Positions 40,138 through 48,827 of a stretch of 64,000 nucleotides of DNA are shown one piece after another. A program made the translations under genes and the position numbers. The DNA lies in IMG/VR virus record IMGVR_UViG_3300047392_000164, positions 1-64,000 of that record, one strand, 5' to 3'. Positions within the stretch are counted from its first letter, which is position 1. Every line of letters begins with the position of its first letter. The notes beneath the pieces were generated by a model. It saw only the letters and a list, made by a program, of their open reading frames with translations, had not been told where the DNA came from and ran no database searches. The DNA is from a virus.

Positions 40138-40760
40138 TGGAACTGACTTTACAACAACTTAAACAGCTGTTGCCAAAGAATCCCTATGTGGAACATTGGC
40201 ATGAAGCATTGTCTCAACTCCTACCGGATTATGAGATCAACACTCCTCAGCGTATTGCTGCCTTCATTGCGCAATGTGCTCATGAATCAGGCGGCTTTAC
40301 AGCTTTGAAGGAGAACCTTAACTATAAACCTGCAACTCTTCGCAAAATCTTCCCTAAATATTTCCCAACCGACGAACTAGCCAATGCGTACTGTTCTATG
40401 CCAGATAAGCAAGCTGCTATTGCGAATCGTGTATATGCTAATCGTATGGGTAATGGTGATGAACATAGCGGTGACGGTTATCGCTATTGCGGCCGCGGCC
40501 TTATTCAGTTAACAGGTAAAGACAACTATACTTGGTTTGCTGCATCACTCAACATCTCTCCTGATGAAGCATCAGAGTATCTTGGAACTTTTGAAGGTGC
40601 TGCACAATCAGCATGCTGGTTCTGGGAAACAAACAACCTTAATCAGTGGGCCGACAAAGGTGACATCCTTACGCTAACAAAGCGTATTAATGGTGGTACT
40701 ATTGGTTTAGAAGATCGTATCAAGCATTATGAACATGCATTGCATGTGCTAGGAGTATAA
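40137..40760 (+). CDS. Endolysin, GH19 chitinase-like muramidase
   Basis: The 207-residue enzyme has the GH19 lysozyme/chitinase pattern: QRIAAFIAQCAHESGGFTALKENLNY with catalytic E50, ANRMGNGDEHSGDGYRYCGRGLIQLTGKDNY, and SACWFWETNNLNQWAD. It cleaves peptidoglycan at lysis after holin opens the membrane. No signal peptide. Overlaps the spanin stop by one base. Confidence 0.92.
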   Translation: MELTLQQLKQLLPKNPYVEHWHEALSQLLPDYEINTPQRIAAFIAQCAHESGGFTALKENLNYKPATLRKIFPKYFPTDELANAYCSMPDKQAAIANRVYANRMGNGDEHSGDGYRYCGRGLIQLTGKDNYTWFAASLNISPDEASEYLGTFEGAAQSACWFWETNNLNQWADKGDILTLTKRINGGTIGLEDRIKHYEHALHVLGV

Positions 40761-40761
40761 T

Positions 40762-41235
40762 ATGGCAGAAGAAGTACAAGTAGAAAAGAAACCCGATGAA
40801 GATTGGATGACCAAGAAGTGGCGTCCAATGATGGCAATGATGTATATGATTTGTTGTCTATGTGACTTTGCATTGTTCCCGATCATGTTCACTGTTGTTC
40901 AATTCTGGGAAGTTCAAGCTGCCAACGACGCGTTCCGTCAGTGGGTTCCAATTACACTTCAAGGCGGTGGTCTATTCCACGTTGCTATGGGTGGTGTTCT
41001 TGGTGTATCAGCTTATGGTCGTACTCAGGAAAAAGTTGCAGGTGCTACAACAGTAAGTACAGGTGTTCTAACACCAACGCTCACTCCTACACCATCACCT
41101 GCGCCTGTAGTAAATAATACACCGGCACCTGTGGTCAGTGCTCCTATTCAACGTGTTGAACAAGAAGCTGCACCAATCGTTGTAGGCTTTGGTGGAAAAG
41201 CTGCACCTCCTCCAGCACCACAACCTCTTATTTAA
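40762..41235 (+). CDS. Holin (3TM family)
   Basis: The 157-residue protein matches the 'holin of 3TMs' family: RPMMAMMYMICCLCDFALFPIMFTVV, RQWVPITLQGGGLFHVAMGGVLGVSAYGRTQEK. An acidic N terminus and a Pro/Thr/Ala-rich C-terminal tail (about 60 residues) flank the membrane part. It times lysis by opening the inner membrane. Directly after the endolysin. Confidence 0.88.
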   Translation: MAEEVQVEKKPDEDWMTKKWRPMMAMMYMICCLCDFALFPIMFTVVQFWEVQAANDAFRQWVPITLQGGGLFHVAMGGVLGVSAYGRTQEKVAGATTVSTGVLTPTLTPTPSPAPVVNNTPAPVVSAPIQRVEQEAAPIVVGFGGKAAPPPAPQPLI

Positions 41236-41244
41236 GGATTGAAA

Positions 41245-41427
41245 ATGAAATCAATTATTTTAGCAACTGCTTTGATTTTCGGCATGACCGCTTCATCATT
41301 TGCAGTAGAAACAAAGAAAGTCTGCGTTGACCAAAAGGACGCAAAGACTGGTAAGACTAAACAAGTCTGTAAAGAAGTTAAACAACATAAGAAACTAGAA
41401 GGAACTAAGGTTCCAGAGAAGAAGTAA
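41245..41427 (+). CDS. Small secreted protein
   Basis: A 60-residue protein with a signal peptide (MKSIILATALIFGMTASSFA, cleavage after A-x-A-like SFA) and a basic mature part with two Cys (KVCVDQKDAKTGKTKQVCK). Periplasmic, possibly disulphide-bonded. ATG 41245 lies six bases after AAGGA; an upstream in-frame TTG is less likely. Possibly a lysis regulator given its place. Confidence 0.7.
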   Translation: MKSIILATALIFGMTASSFAVETKKVCVDQKDAKTGKTKQVCKEVKQHKKLEGTKVPEKK

Positions 41428-41428
41428 T

Positions 41429-41785
41429 ATGGATATGCCGGAAAGAATAGCTAGAATGGAAGCACAAGTTGAAGCCATAAAGGAAGACATGACTGAAGTC
41501 AAGAATGACATCAAAGATCTGCATTCGCGTATCACAACCGGCAATCGCGAAATTGTTGATAGATTAGATTCTATGGAAATTAGAATCGAAGAGAAAATGA
41601 ATGCAAGTGCAGAAGCATCTAAGAAACAACACCTTGATATAGAATCAAATCTTAAAAAAGATATCAAAGATATCAATACAAGAGTTGATGTTCTTGAAAG
41701 ATGGCGTTGGATGATTGTTGGTGGAGCTATTGCAGTAGGTTATCTAATATCTCACCTAGATCTTTTTGGAAAAATTATGAAGTAA
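41429..41785 (+). CDS. Membrane-anchored coiled-coil protein (XhlA-like)
   Basis: A 118-residue protein with a coiled coil (about residues 5-90, RIARMEAQVEAIKEDMTEVKNDIKDLHSRI) and one C-terminal transmembrane segment (about 95-110, MIVGGAIAVGYLI). The architecture is that of haemolysin XhlA proteins and other lysis-cassette accessories. It closes the lysis block. Confidence 0.7.
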   Translation: MDMPERIARMEAQVEAIKEDMTEVKNDIKDLHSRITTGNREIVDRLDSMEIRIEEKMNASAEASKKQHLDIESNLKKDIKDINTRVDVLERWRWMIVGGAIAVGYLISHLDLFGKIMK

Positions 41786-41788
41786 GAT

Positions 41789-41817
41789 TGTACTTAATCT
41801 CGTATGTAATATATAAT
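41789..41817 (+). promoter_or_regulatory. Early promoter for thyX/nrd operon
   Basis: TGTACT (41789-41794), AATCTCG element, 17-base spacer, TATAAT (41812-41817), followed by a leader with GGAG before the GTG start at 41849. Confidence 0.75.
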
Positions 41818-41848
41818 GGTACTAGTGAATTTGTCAATGGAGATCTAA

Positions 41849-42538
41849 GTGCAAGTAAAATTAATTTCGTATTCAAAACCATCTCGAGAGCTCGTCAGTG
41901 ACGGGCTCTACGACGTTCAGGAACTCATCGCTTTTTGCGCACGAGTATCAAATCCTGCAAACCAATTCAATACTGAAACATCCGAGAAATTAATCAAATA
42001 TCTCGTGAAACATCAGCATTGGTCACCTCTTGAAATGGTGAGTGCATGTCTCGAAGTAGTTACTACTCGGGACATTGCTCGTCAGATCCTTCGTCATCGT
42101 TCTTTCTCATTCCAAGAATTCAGTCAACGCTATGCAGATCCAACTGCAGAACTCAGCGAAGCATTTGTGTTACGCGAAGCTCGCTTCCAAGACACTAAGA
42201 ATCGTCAAAATTCTATTGAAGCTGATATGACGGATCAAGCACAACGCATGACTGCTATTGAATGGGAACGCGCACAAAAGCGTGTACTATACGCAGTAGA
42301 GAAAGAATATAAATGGGCTATCGCTAATGGCATCGCCAAGGAGCAAGCTCGAGCAGTTCTACCAGAAGGTTTGACTGTATCACGCATGTATATGAATGGA
42401 ACCCTACGTTCTTGGATCCATTTTATTCAAGTCCGTTCTGGCAACGGAACTCAGAAAGAACATATGTTAATCGCAAGAGAAGTCGCTGCAGTAATTGCCG
42501 AGATCTTTCCACTTGCGAATGAATTCGTAACACAATAA
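41849..42538 (+). CDS. thyX: Flavin-dependent thymidylate synthase
   Basis: The 229-residue protein has the ThyX signature R82-H-R-S-F-S-F-Q-E-F-S-Q-R-Y95 (RHRxxSxxxxSxRY) and SPLEMVSACLEV, TRDIARQIL, SRMYMNGTLRSWIHFIQVR. It makes dTMP from dUMP with FAD and methylene-tetrahydrofolate, using the dUMP supplied by the dCMP deaminase. Start is GTG at 41849, seven bases after GGAG. Confidence 0.95.
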   Translation: MQVKLISYSKPSRELVSDGLYDVQELIAFCARVSNPANQFNTETSEKLIKYLVKHQHWSPLEMVSACLEVVTTRDIARQILRHRSFSFQEFSQRYADPTAELSEAFVLREARFQDTKNRQNSIEADMTDQAQRMTAIEWERAQKRVLYAVEKEYKWAIANGIAKEQARAVLPEGLTVSRMYMNGTLRSWIHFIQVRSGNGTQKEHMLIAREVAAVIAEIFPLANEFVTQ

Positions 42539-42552
42539 ACAAGGAAGCAAAT

Positions 42553-44367
42553 ATGGATGACGTTGTCCACGGCATCAGGGTAGACTATTCTCGCGATAAT
42601 CTATTCGATGAGTTAGGCCAGATTCGCCTGAAAGAATCATATATGAAAGATGATGAGGTATCACCTCAAGAAAGATTTGCATTTGTATCGTCTAAATTTG
42701 GATCGAATCCGGAGCATGCTCAAAGGTTGTATGAATACTCTAGTCAACATTGGCTTAGCTATGCTACCCCTATATTATCTTTTGGTCGTAGTAAACGTGG
42801 TCTCCCGATATCTTGCTTCCTAAACTATATTGAAGACACCGCAGAGGGTTTAGTTGATAACTTCAGCGAAACAAGTTGGCTATCTATGATGGGCGGCGGT
42901 GTTGGTATTGGCTTTGGTATTCGTTCTGCAAGTGACAAGTCTACAGGTGTTATGCCACACTTGAAAACATATGATGCATCTTCACTTGCCTATAAACAAG
43001 GTAGCACTCGTCGTGGTTCCTATGCAGCATACCTTGATATCTCTCATCCAGATATCATTAGCTTCCTAGAATTGCGTAAGCCAACTGGCGATCAGAACAT
43101 GCGCTGTTTGAACTTACATCATGGTATTAATATTCCTGACAAGTTCATGGATATCATTGAACGTTGTATGATTGACAATGAAGCTAATGATGATTGGGAA
43201 CTAATTGATCCAGCGAGTAACGAAGTACGTGAAGTCGTATCTGCGAAGCATCTATGGCAACAAATCCTTGAATTGCGTATGCAAACAGGTGAGCCATACA
43301 TCCACTTCATTGATGAATCAAACCGTAAGCTTCCACAGTGGCTTAAGGACAAAGGTCTGAAGGTACATCAATCTAATCTATGTTCTGAAATCATTCTTCC
43401 AACAAATGAAAAGCGTACTGCAGTATGTTGCTTGTCTTCATTGAACTTAGAATATTATGATGAGTGGAAAGATCATCCTACATTCTTGCGTGATGTAGCA
43501 GAAATGCTTGATAACGTATTGGAATACTTTATTGCTAATGCATCAAAGGAAATCAAGCGTGCTAAATACTCTGCAATGCGTGAACGTTCTATCGGCATTG
43601 GCGCACTAGGCTTCCATGCTCTTCTACAAAAGAAGAACATTGCGTGGGAATCTGCTCTTGCAAAATCATTAAATATTCGTATCTTTAAAGGTGTAAGGGA
43701 AAAGCTAGATGAAGCTAATCAAGTATTGGGATTGGAAAGAGGTGAGGCGCCTGACGCTACTGGTACTGGGAATCGCTTCAGTCATCTTATGGCTATTGCT
43801 CCCAATGCTTCTTCTTCCATTCTCATGGGCAACACTTCTCCTAGTGTTGAACCTTATCGTGCCAATGCTTATCGCCAGGACACTCTATCGGGTTCTCACC
43901 TAAACAAGAATAAGTTCCTTGATATTGTTATTCGTAATCATCTTGGAAAAGATAAAGAATTCGGCGCTGCAAATTCTGGTGACTACGACGAAGTGTGGAG
44001 TTCCATTATGGCTAATGACGGATCAGTACAGCATCTTGCTTGGATGGATGAATACACTAAAGAAGTCTTTAAGACATCAATGGAAATTGATCAACGTTGG
44101 GTTATTGAACATGCTGCTGATCGTCAAGAGTTTATTGATCAAGCGCAATCATTGAACTTGTTCTTCCGTCCAGATTCGCATATTAAATACATCCATAGTG
44201 TTCACTTCCTTGCATGGAAGAAGAAGCTTAAGACTTTGTACTATTGCCGCTCTGAAAAGATTGGTAAGGCTGACAAAGTTCATAAAAAGATTGAACGTGA
44301 AATCATTAAGGAAATTGACTTGAGTCAAATCGCACAAGGGAATGATTGCATTGCGTGTGAAGGATAA
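42553..44367 (+). CDS. nrdA: Ribonucleotide reductase large subunit (class I)
   Basis: The 604-residue protein has class Ia/b alpha-subunit motifs: PISCFLNYIED (active-site Cys), QSNLCSEI (NxCxE radical Cys and Glu), AVCCLSSLNL (second redox Cys), APNASSSILMGNTSPSVEP, and a C-terminal CIACEG tail that is reduced by thioredoxin. No N-terminal ATP-cone is visible, so it probably escapes dATP inhibition, as in many phage enzymes. AAGGA ribosome site. Operon with thioredoxin and nrdB. Confidence 0.95.
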   Translation: MDDVVHGIRVDYSRDNLFDELGQIRLKESYMKDDEVSPQERFAFVSSKFGSNPEHAQRLYEYSSQHWLSYATPILSFGRSKRGLPISCFLNYIEDTAEGLVDNFSETSWLSMMGGGVGIGFGIRSASDKSTGVMPHLKTYDASSLAYKQGSTRRGSYAAYLDISHPDIISFLELRKPTGDQNMRCLNLHHGINIPDKFMDIIERCMIDNEANDDWELIDPASNEVREVVSAKHLWQQILELRMQTGEPYIHFIDESNRKLPQWLKDKGLKVHQSNLCSEIILPTNEKRTAVCCLSSLNLEYYDEWKDHPTFLRDVAEMLDNVLEYFIANASKEIKRAKYSAMRERSIGIGALGFHALLQKKNIAWESALAKSLNIRIFKGVREKLDEANQVLGLERGEAPDATGTGNRFSHLMAIAPNASSSILMGNTSPSVEPYRANAYRQDTLSGSHLNKNKFLDIVIRNHLGKDKEFGAANSGDYDEVWSSIMANDGSVQHLAWMDEYTKEVFKTSMEIDQRWVIEHAADRQEFIDQAQSLNLFFRPDSHIKYIHSVHFLAWKKKLKTLYYCRSEKIGKADKVHKKIEREIIKEIDLSQIAQGNDCIACEG

Positions 44368-44370
44368 TAT

Positions 44371-45540
44371 ATGACAACAGTTGCTGTTGTGGGAGCCGGC
44401 ATCTCCGGCCTATCAGTTGCATATGAATGTGCAAAAGCTGGATATGAAGTAAGTGTCTTTGACGAAGAATCATATCCAGCAATGAAGACTAGCTATGCTA
44501 ATGGTGGTCAAATCAGTGTTAGCAATAGCGAAGTGTGGAATTCTTGGAGCAACGTACTTAAGGGTATGAAATGGCTCACAAAGAAAGATGCTCCACTTCT
44601 TATTCGCCCATCATTAGATTGGGACAAAGCAGTTTGGATTGCTAAGTTCTTATATGCTACTGCAAATGGTGAAGCTGCACGTAATACTGCGCAAACTATT
44701 CTACTTGGTATTGAATCTCGTAAACGATATGCTGAAATCATTCGTGATGAAAACATTGAGTTTGATAAAAGTGATTGTGGTATTCTTCACTTCTATAAAG
44801 ACGAACAATACCTACAACACGCTGTAGACATGAAGAAGATCTACAATGAGAATGGATGTGAATGGGACATTCTTAATCGTGATCAAATCTTAGAGATTGA
44901 ACCTACGTTAGATCGTGCAAGCGGAATCCTTGGAGGAGCTTGGACTCCTAGCGATTGGACTGGTGATATTCACAAGTATTGCTATGGAATGTATAACGTA
45001 CTAAAAGACAAGTATGGCGTGAAGTTCTTCTTTAACGCCAAGATCTATAATGTACGTGAAGATCTAGGTTACTTTGATAAGATCGTTATTGCAAATGGTG
45101 TAGGTGCTACAAAACTTACAAGCAAACTAAGCGATAAACGTTTAGTCTATCCTGTAAAAGGTTATAGCATTACAGTCACGGTAGATGATATAGATAGTCT
45201 ACCAACCGTAAGTTTGCTTGATGATCAAGCAAAGATTGTAACAGCAACTCTTGGTAATCGTTTCCGAGTTGCCGGCACTGCAGAACTTGCAGGCCACAAT
45301 TACGATATTCGTCGTGATCGTATTGAACCTCTTTTGAAATGGGTTCACAATAACTTCCCGATGATTGACGCTCGTAATTATAGTCAATGGGCATGTTTAA
45401 GACCGATGGCTCCAAACATGATGCCTATTGTTGAGGAATCCTATGTGAAAGATATATACTATCACTTCGGTCATGGTCACCTAGGTTGGACTTTAAGTCC
45501 AGCAACTGCTCAGCAATTAGTCAGAATAATGGAGAAGTAA
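44371..45540 (+). CDS. FAD oxidoreductase, D-amino-acid dehydrogenase-like
   Basis: The 389-residue protein begins VAVVGAGISGLSVAYECAKAGYEVSVFDEE, a dinucleotide-binding GxGxxG fold, and continues with SYANGGQISVSN, a DCGILHFY segment and HFGHGHLGWTLSPATAQQL, all typical of DadA (small subunit of D-amino-acid dehydrogenase; about 430 aa in bacteria). It lies between nrdA and the thioredoxin/nrdB genes with an overlapping stop/start. DadA oxidises D-Ala and similar D-amino acids to keto acids. A phage role is not obvious. Confidence 0.82.
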   Translation: MTTVAVVGAGISGLSVAYECAKAGYEVSVFDEESYPAMKTSYANGGQISVSNSEVWNSWSNVLKGMKWLTKKDAPLLIRPSLDWDKAVWIAKFLYATANGEAARNTAQTILLGIESRKRYAEIIRDENIEFDKSDCGILHFYKDEQYLQHAVDMKKIYNENGCEWDILNRDQILEIEPTLDRASGILGGAWTPSDWTGDIHKYCYGMYNVLKDKYGVKFFFNAKIYNVREDLGYFDKIVIANGVGATKLTSKLSDKRLVYPVKGYSITVTVDDIDSLPTVSLLDDQAKIVTATLGNRFRVAGTAELAGHNYDIRRDRIEPLLKWVHNNFPMIDARNYSQWACLRPMAPNMMPIVEESYVKDIYYHFGHGHLGWTLSPATAQQLVRIMEK

Positions 45541-45737
45541 TGGACGCATATCTTTTGTATCAGTCAATCAAACAGCTTTGGGCTGAACACACTAATAAGA
45601 ACAGTGGAGGCATTTCAAAGAATGATTACACTTATATGAAAGCATGCATCTGGACAGATGAAGGATATAGAGAGATTGTAGGTGCATCCTACAATCCTAA
45701 GTTAAAAATGATAGAATTAGAAATGGATAAAGAATGA
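45540..45737 (+). CDS. Small protein of unknown function
   Basis: A 65-residue protein (MDAYLLYQSIKQLWAEHTNKN...) starting at the last base of the preceding stop (TAATG) and overlapping the thioredoxin start by four bases. Not recognised. Its place implies expression with the reductase operon. Confidence 0.65.
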   Translation: MDAYLLYQSIKQLWAEHTNKNSGGISKNDYTYMKACIWTDEGYREIVGASYNPKLKMIELEMDKE

Positions 45738-45982
45738 AACAAGTACTAAAATTTAGCGCAGCATGGTGCGGTCCATGTCAAGCTCTTGGTATGACTATCA
45801 AGAGCGAAGATGACTGGGGTGTCGAAATTAAAGAAATTGACATCGATGAAGAACTTGACATGGCTTCTCAGTATGGCATTCGATCAGTGCCTACTTTAGT
45901 AATGTTAGAAAATGGTGCTGAAGTCAAGCGTAAGTCAGGTGCATTGAACAAAGTTCAATTGAAAGAATTCATCAATGGTTAA
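45734..45982 (+). CDS. Thioredoxin
   Basis: An 82-residue thioredoxin with W-C-G-P-C at residues 11-15 and the cis-proline loop VPTLVML near residue 55. Shorter than E. coli TrxA (109 aa) but with a complete active site. It is the likely reductant of the NrdA C-terminal cysteines. Overlaps nrdB by eight bases. Confidence 0.93.
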   Translation: MKQVLKFSAAWCGPCQALGMTIKSEDDWGVEIKEIDIDEELDMASQYGIRSVPTLVMLENGAEVKRKSGALNKVQLKEFING

Positions 45983-46964
45983 AGCAAAGCATAATCTGCT
46001 ATCAGACCGTAGCAACTTTAAGCCCTTCAATTATCCTTGGGCGTATGATGCTTGGCTGAAACACGAACAATCACATTGGCTTCATACAGAAGTACCAATG
46101 GCTGAAGACGTAAAAGATTGGAAGAAGAAACTTACTAAGGAAGAAAAGCAATTCCTTACGCACATCTTCCGATTCTTTACTCAAGGCGACATTGACGTTG
46201 CAGGTGGATATGTTAATAACTATCTACCTTACTTCCCTCAACCAGAAGTACGTATGATGCTATTGGGATTTGCTGCACGTGAAGCACTTCACATTGCTGC
46301 ATATTCTCATTTAATTGAAACGCTAGGTTTGCCTGAAACAACTTATAGTGAATTCTTGGAATACGCTGAAATGAAAGAGAAGCACGATTATGTGTTGAAT
46401 CTATCTGCTCAGAATACTACAAAAGAAAACACTGCAAAACATATTGCTGTCTTTAGTGCTTTCACTGAAGGTATGCAATTGTTCTCGTCTTTCATTATGT
46501 TGTTGAACTTCCCTCGTCATGGCAAAATGAAAGGTATGGGACAGATTGTTACTTGGTCTATTGTTGATGAAACACAGCATACTGAATCAATGACTAAGTT
46601 GTTTAAAGAGTACATCAAAGAAAATCCAGAGATCTGGAATGATGAACTCAAAGGTGAACTATACACCATTGCTGAAAAGATGGTTGCGCTTGAAGATAAG
46701 TTTATTGACCTAGCATTTGCTATTGGTCCTATGCTTGATCTAAGCTCAGAGGATGTTAAACAATACATTCGTTATATTACTGATCGTCGATTGATTGGCC
46801 TAGGCATGAAAGGTATCTTTAAAGTTAAGAAGAATCCTTTGCCTTGGGTTGAAGAGATGATCAATGCACCAACACATACAAACTTCTTTGAGAATCGTGC
46901 AACTGATTACGCTAAGGGCGCTCTCTCAGGCACATGGGAAGACGTTTGGGCTAAGGAGACTTAA
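45975..46964 (+). CDS. nrdB: Ribonucleotide reductase small subunit (class I)
   Basis: The 329-residue protein has the di-iron ligands of class I beta: an N-terminal Glu/Asp region (GDIDVAGG), REALHIAAYSHLIETL (E-x-x-H with Tyr four residues after His, the radical position), FTEGMQLF, and VDETQHTES. It generates the tyrosyl radical passed to NrdA. The stop shares a base with the next start. Confidence 0.95.
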   Translation: MVKAKHNLLSDRSNFKPFNYPWAYDAWLKHEQSHWLHTEVPMAEDVKDWKKKLTKEEKQFLTHIFRFFTQGDIDVAGGYVNNYLPYFPQPEVRMMLLGFAAREALHIAAYSHLIETLGLPETTYSEFLEYAEMKEKHDYVLNLSAQNTTKENTAKHIAVFSAFTEGMQLFSSFIMLLNFPRHGKMKGMGQIVTWSIVDETQHTESMTKLFKEYIKENPEIWNDELKGELYTIAEKMVALEDKFIDLAFAIGPMLDLSSEDVKQYIRYITDRRLIGLGMKGIFKVKKNPLPWVEEMINAPTHTNFFENRATDYAKGALSGTWEDVWAKET

Positions 46965-47122
46965 TGGCATTAAAACATTTTGATTGCGACAGCTGTGGAG
47001 CCCACGGCAAAATCACTTTTAAAGAAGATGATCAATTTCGTAAAGCAGACGTAGCATATTGCCCGTTCTGCGGCGGTGATATCTATGAGGAAGAAGAGTA
47101 TGTCGAAGAAGACGATCAGTAA
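46964..47122 (+). CDS. Small zinc-ribbon protein
   Basis: A 52-residue open frame beginning on the last base of the nrdB stop (TAATG): C8-x2-C11 and C33-PF-C36 form a zinc ribbon, followed by an acidic tail (EEEEYVEEDDQ). It is too short to be found by length alone, but coupling and the paired CxxC motifs support it. Similar tiny zinc-ribbon proteins follow nrd genes in related phages. Confidence 0.7.
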   Translation: MALKHFDCDSCGAHGKITFKEDDQFRKADVAYCPFCGGDIYEEEEYVEEDDQ

Positions 47123-47465
47123 GGTAATCATCTACTATGAAGATGGAACGTACGAAGAAGTTAAAGCTGGCTTTCCTCCTGTACAAGATAAACAGAATAA
47201 AAGCCCTATTACCCCTCATCACGTAGACTTTAGACCTGACTGGCAAAAGGTAAAGGAGTGGCAAGAACCTGCTATTCCTCGTCCAACATGGGTTGCACCA
47301 ACAACTGATCCATCTCTTCCTCCATGGACAATCACGTGTGGTACGGATAATCTTCCTTTTAGTGTAGCTGCAGGTAAGTGGAGTTTTACGTCCACGGATA
47401 ACTTTGTAAATGATAAATATACCATTGCACCAACTGGTAATGGTAATGTGGATATATCAAAATAA
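47100..47465 (+). CDS. Protein of unknown function
   Basis: A 121-residue product (SKKTISKVIIYYEDGTYEEVKAG, WQEPAIPRPTWVAPTTDP, WSFTSTDNFVND) with a strand-rich N terminus and a Pro/Trp-rich middle. It starts inside the zinc-ribbon gene (23-base overlap) after a GAGGAAGAAGAG stretch. No family recognised. Confidence 0.55.
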   Translation: MSKKTISKVIIYYEDGTYEEVKAGFPPVQDKQNKSPITPHHVDFRPDWQKVKEWQEPAIPRPTWVAPTTDPSLPPWTITCGTDNLPFSVAAGKWSFTSTDNFVNDKYTIAPTGNGNVDISK

Positions 47466-47844
47466 AGAGTTTACTGAAGATCAGATAGAGAAGTACATTG
47501 GTTACATTTATCTGATCACAAATAAAATAACAGGACGAAAGTACATAGGAAAGAAACTTTTCTGGTTCTCTAAAACTCGTACCATAAAAGGTAAGAAGAA
47601 AAAAGAGAAAGTACTTTCGGATTGGCCTACATATTGGTCCTCCTCAGAAGAACTGAAGAAGGATGTGATGGAACTCGGTGAAGAAAACTTCACACGAGAA
47701 ATTTTGTATTTGTGCTCTAACAAGGGCACGATGTCGTATCTTGAAGCACGTGAGCAATTTGCGTGTAAGGTTTTAGAAAACCCTGCTCAATGGTATAACG
47801 GCATTATACAATGTAAAATACACAGAACACACGTTAAGCTATGA
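47446..47844 (+). CDS. GIY-YIG endonuclease
   Basis: The 132-residue protein has the GIY-YIG core GYIYLITNKITGRKYIGKKLFW near residues 20-41, a Lys-rich loop, WPTYWSSSEELKKDV and a Glu in LEAREQF. Proteins of this type are free-standing homing-like or Seg-type nucleases in T4-like phages. Start is uncertain (47440 or 47446) and overlaps the preceding gene; the stop overlaps the next by four bases. Confidence 0.85.
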   Translation: MWIYQNKEFTEDQIEKYIGYIYLITNKITGRKYIGKKLFWFSKTRTIKGKKKKEKVLSDWPTYWSSSEELKKDVMELGEENFTREILYLCSNKGTMSYLEAREQFACKVLENPAQWYNGIIQCKIHRTHVKL

Positions 47845-48719
47845 ACTATCTACTGTTTACAACAGCACTGGCACTATCATCAGTCGCCGAATATTACTCC
47901 ATCATGGGCCTCATTGCGATCTTCTCAGGCGCAGCTGTATCCATTGCTATTATGGGTGTTATACTTGGTGTCGCTAAACTGGTTCTTATCTCATGGCTCT
48001 ATCGTAACTGGAAAGAAACGTCTCGATTACTAAAGATTTATTTTATCGGGGCGATCTTTATACTCATGTCACTGACAAGCATGGGTATCTTTGGCTATTT
48101 GTCAAAAGCACATTTAGACCAAGGAATCGTGTCAGGTGATGCAGTGGCTGTTGTCGCGCTTCTTGACGAAAAAATCAATATACAAAAGGAAAATATCAAT
48201 GCAGCTCGTAAAACAATTTCTCAGTTGGATCAACAAGTTGACGCAGCCCTCAGCAGGACAACTGACGCCACCGGAGCCGACAAGTCCAGTTCTATTAGAA
48301 GAAGTCAAACCAAAGAACGTACCAAACTCATCGAAGAAATCTCCACCAGCCAAAAAGAAATCGCCCGCCTCAACGAAGAACGCGCCCCAAAAGCAGTCGA
48401 ACTCCGTAAAGTCGAAGCCGAAGTCGGTCCCATCAAATACATCGCAGCGCTCATCTACGAAGACAGCGCCAACCAAGACACGCTCGAAAAAGCAGTCCGC
48501 GCAGTAATACTACTAATCGTAGTCGTATTCGACCCATTGGCTGTGCTGATGTTTGTCGCATACAACCAATCTGTATCTCAAAGTAAACAAACTGAACCAT
48601 TTGTACAACATGAGATACAGATTAAAGAGCCTCTAATTGAAGATGCTGTTCCAAACAACGACATTGAGTTAGAGGCTTTCGTCCGAGCTGACGATCAAAT
48701 CACAATTGAAAGATGGTAA
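47841..48719 (+). CDS. Multi-pass membrane protein with coiled coil
   Basis: The 292-residue protein has three or four N-terminal hydrophobic segments (about 2-17, 20-55, 67-86), a long coiled coil (about 105-185), and another membrane segment (about 213-235), then an acidic tail. Marine T4-like phages carry a similar membrane protein. The coiled-coil part (bases about 48240-48530) uses markedly C-ending codons unlike its neighbours, and a second frame is open across it. Function unknown. Confidence 0.75.
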   Translation: MNYLLFTTALALSSVAEYYSIMGLIAIFSGAAVSIAIMGVILGVAKLVLISWLYRNWKETSRLLKIYFIGAIFILMSLTSMGIFGYLSKAHLDQGIVSGDAVAVVALLDEKINIQKENINAARKTISQLDQQVDAALSRTTDATGADKSSSIRRSQTKERTKLIEEISTSQKEIARLNEERAPKAVELRKVEAEVGPIKYIAALIYEDSANQDTLEKAVRAVILLIVVVFDPLAVLMFVAYNQSVSQSKQTEPFVQHEIQIKEPLIEDAVPNNDIELEAFVRADDQITIERW

Positions 48720-48720
48720 T

Positions 48721-48749
48721 TGTACAACTGCTCAGAAGTACAGTATAAT
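48721..48749 (+). promoter_or_regulatory. Early-type promoter, upstream of a tandem pair
   Basis: TGTACA (48721-48726), 17-base spacer, TATAAT (48744-48749). TACA/TGTA and outer GAAG/CTTC form a dyad around the -10. Confidence 0.75.
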
Positions 48750-48792
48750 GTATCTTCAGGATACAAACAATAAGTAGAACTTTAGTAAACAG

Positions 48793-48821
48793 TTCCCAAT
48801 AATTCATATCTGTGTTATAAT
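48793..48821 (+). promoter_or_regulatory. Second tandem promoter giving a leaderless start at 48828
   Basis: TTCCCA (48793-48798), AATTCA element, 17-base spacer, TATAAT (48816-48821). The ATG of the TOPRIM gene is exactly seven bases after the -10, without a Shine-Dalgarno. Confidence 0.7.
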
Positions 48822-48827
48822 CTGGAT

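Noticed and set aside
41239-41244. Upstream TTG start for the small secreted protein
   Set aside because: The ATG at 41245 has ideal spacing to AAGGA and gives a clean signal peptide.
48136-48507. Second long plus-strand frame inside the membrane-protein gene as a separate gene
   Set aside because: No ribosome site or start context was found and its product is low-complexity; it may only reflect the odd codon use. Reported as a finding, not as a gene.
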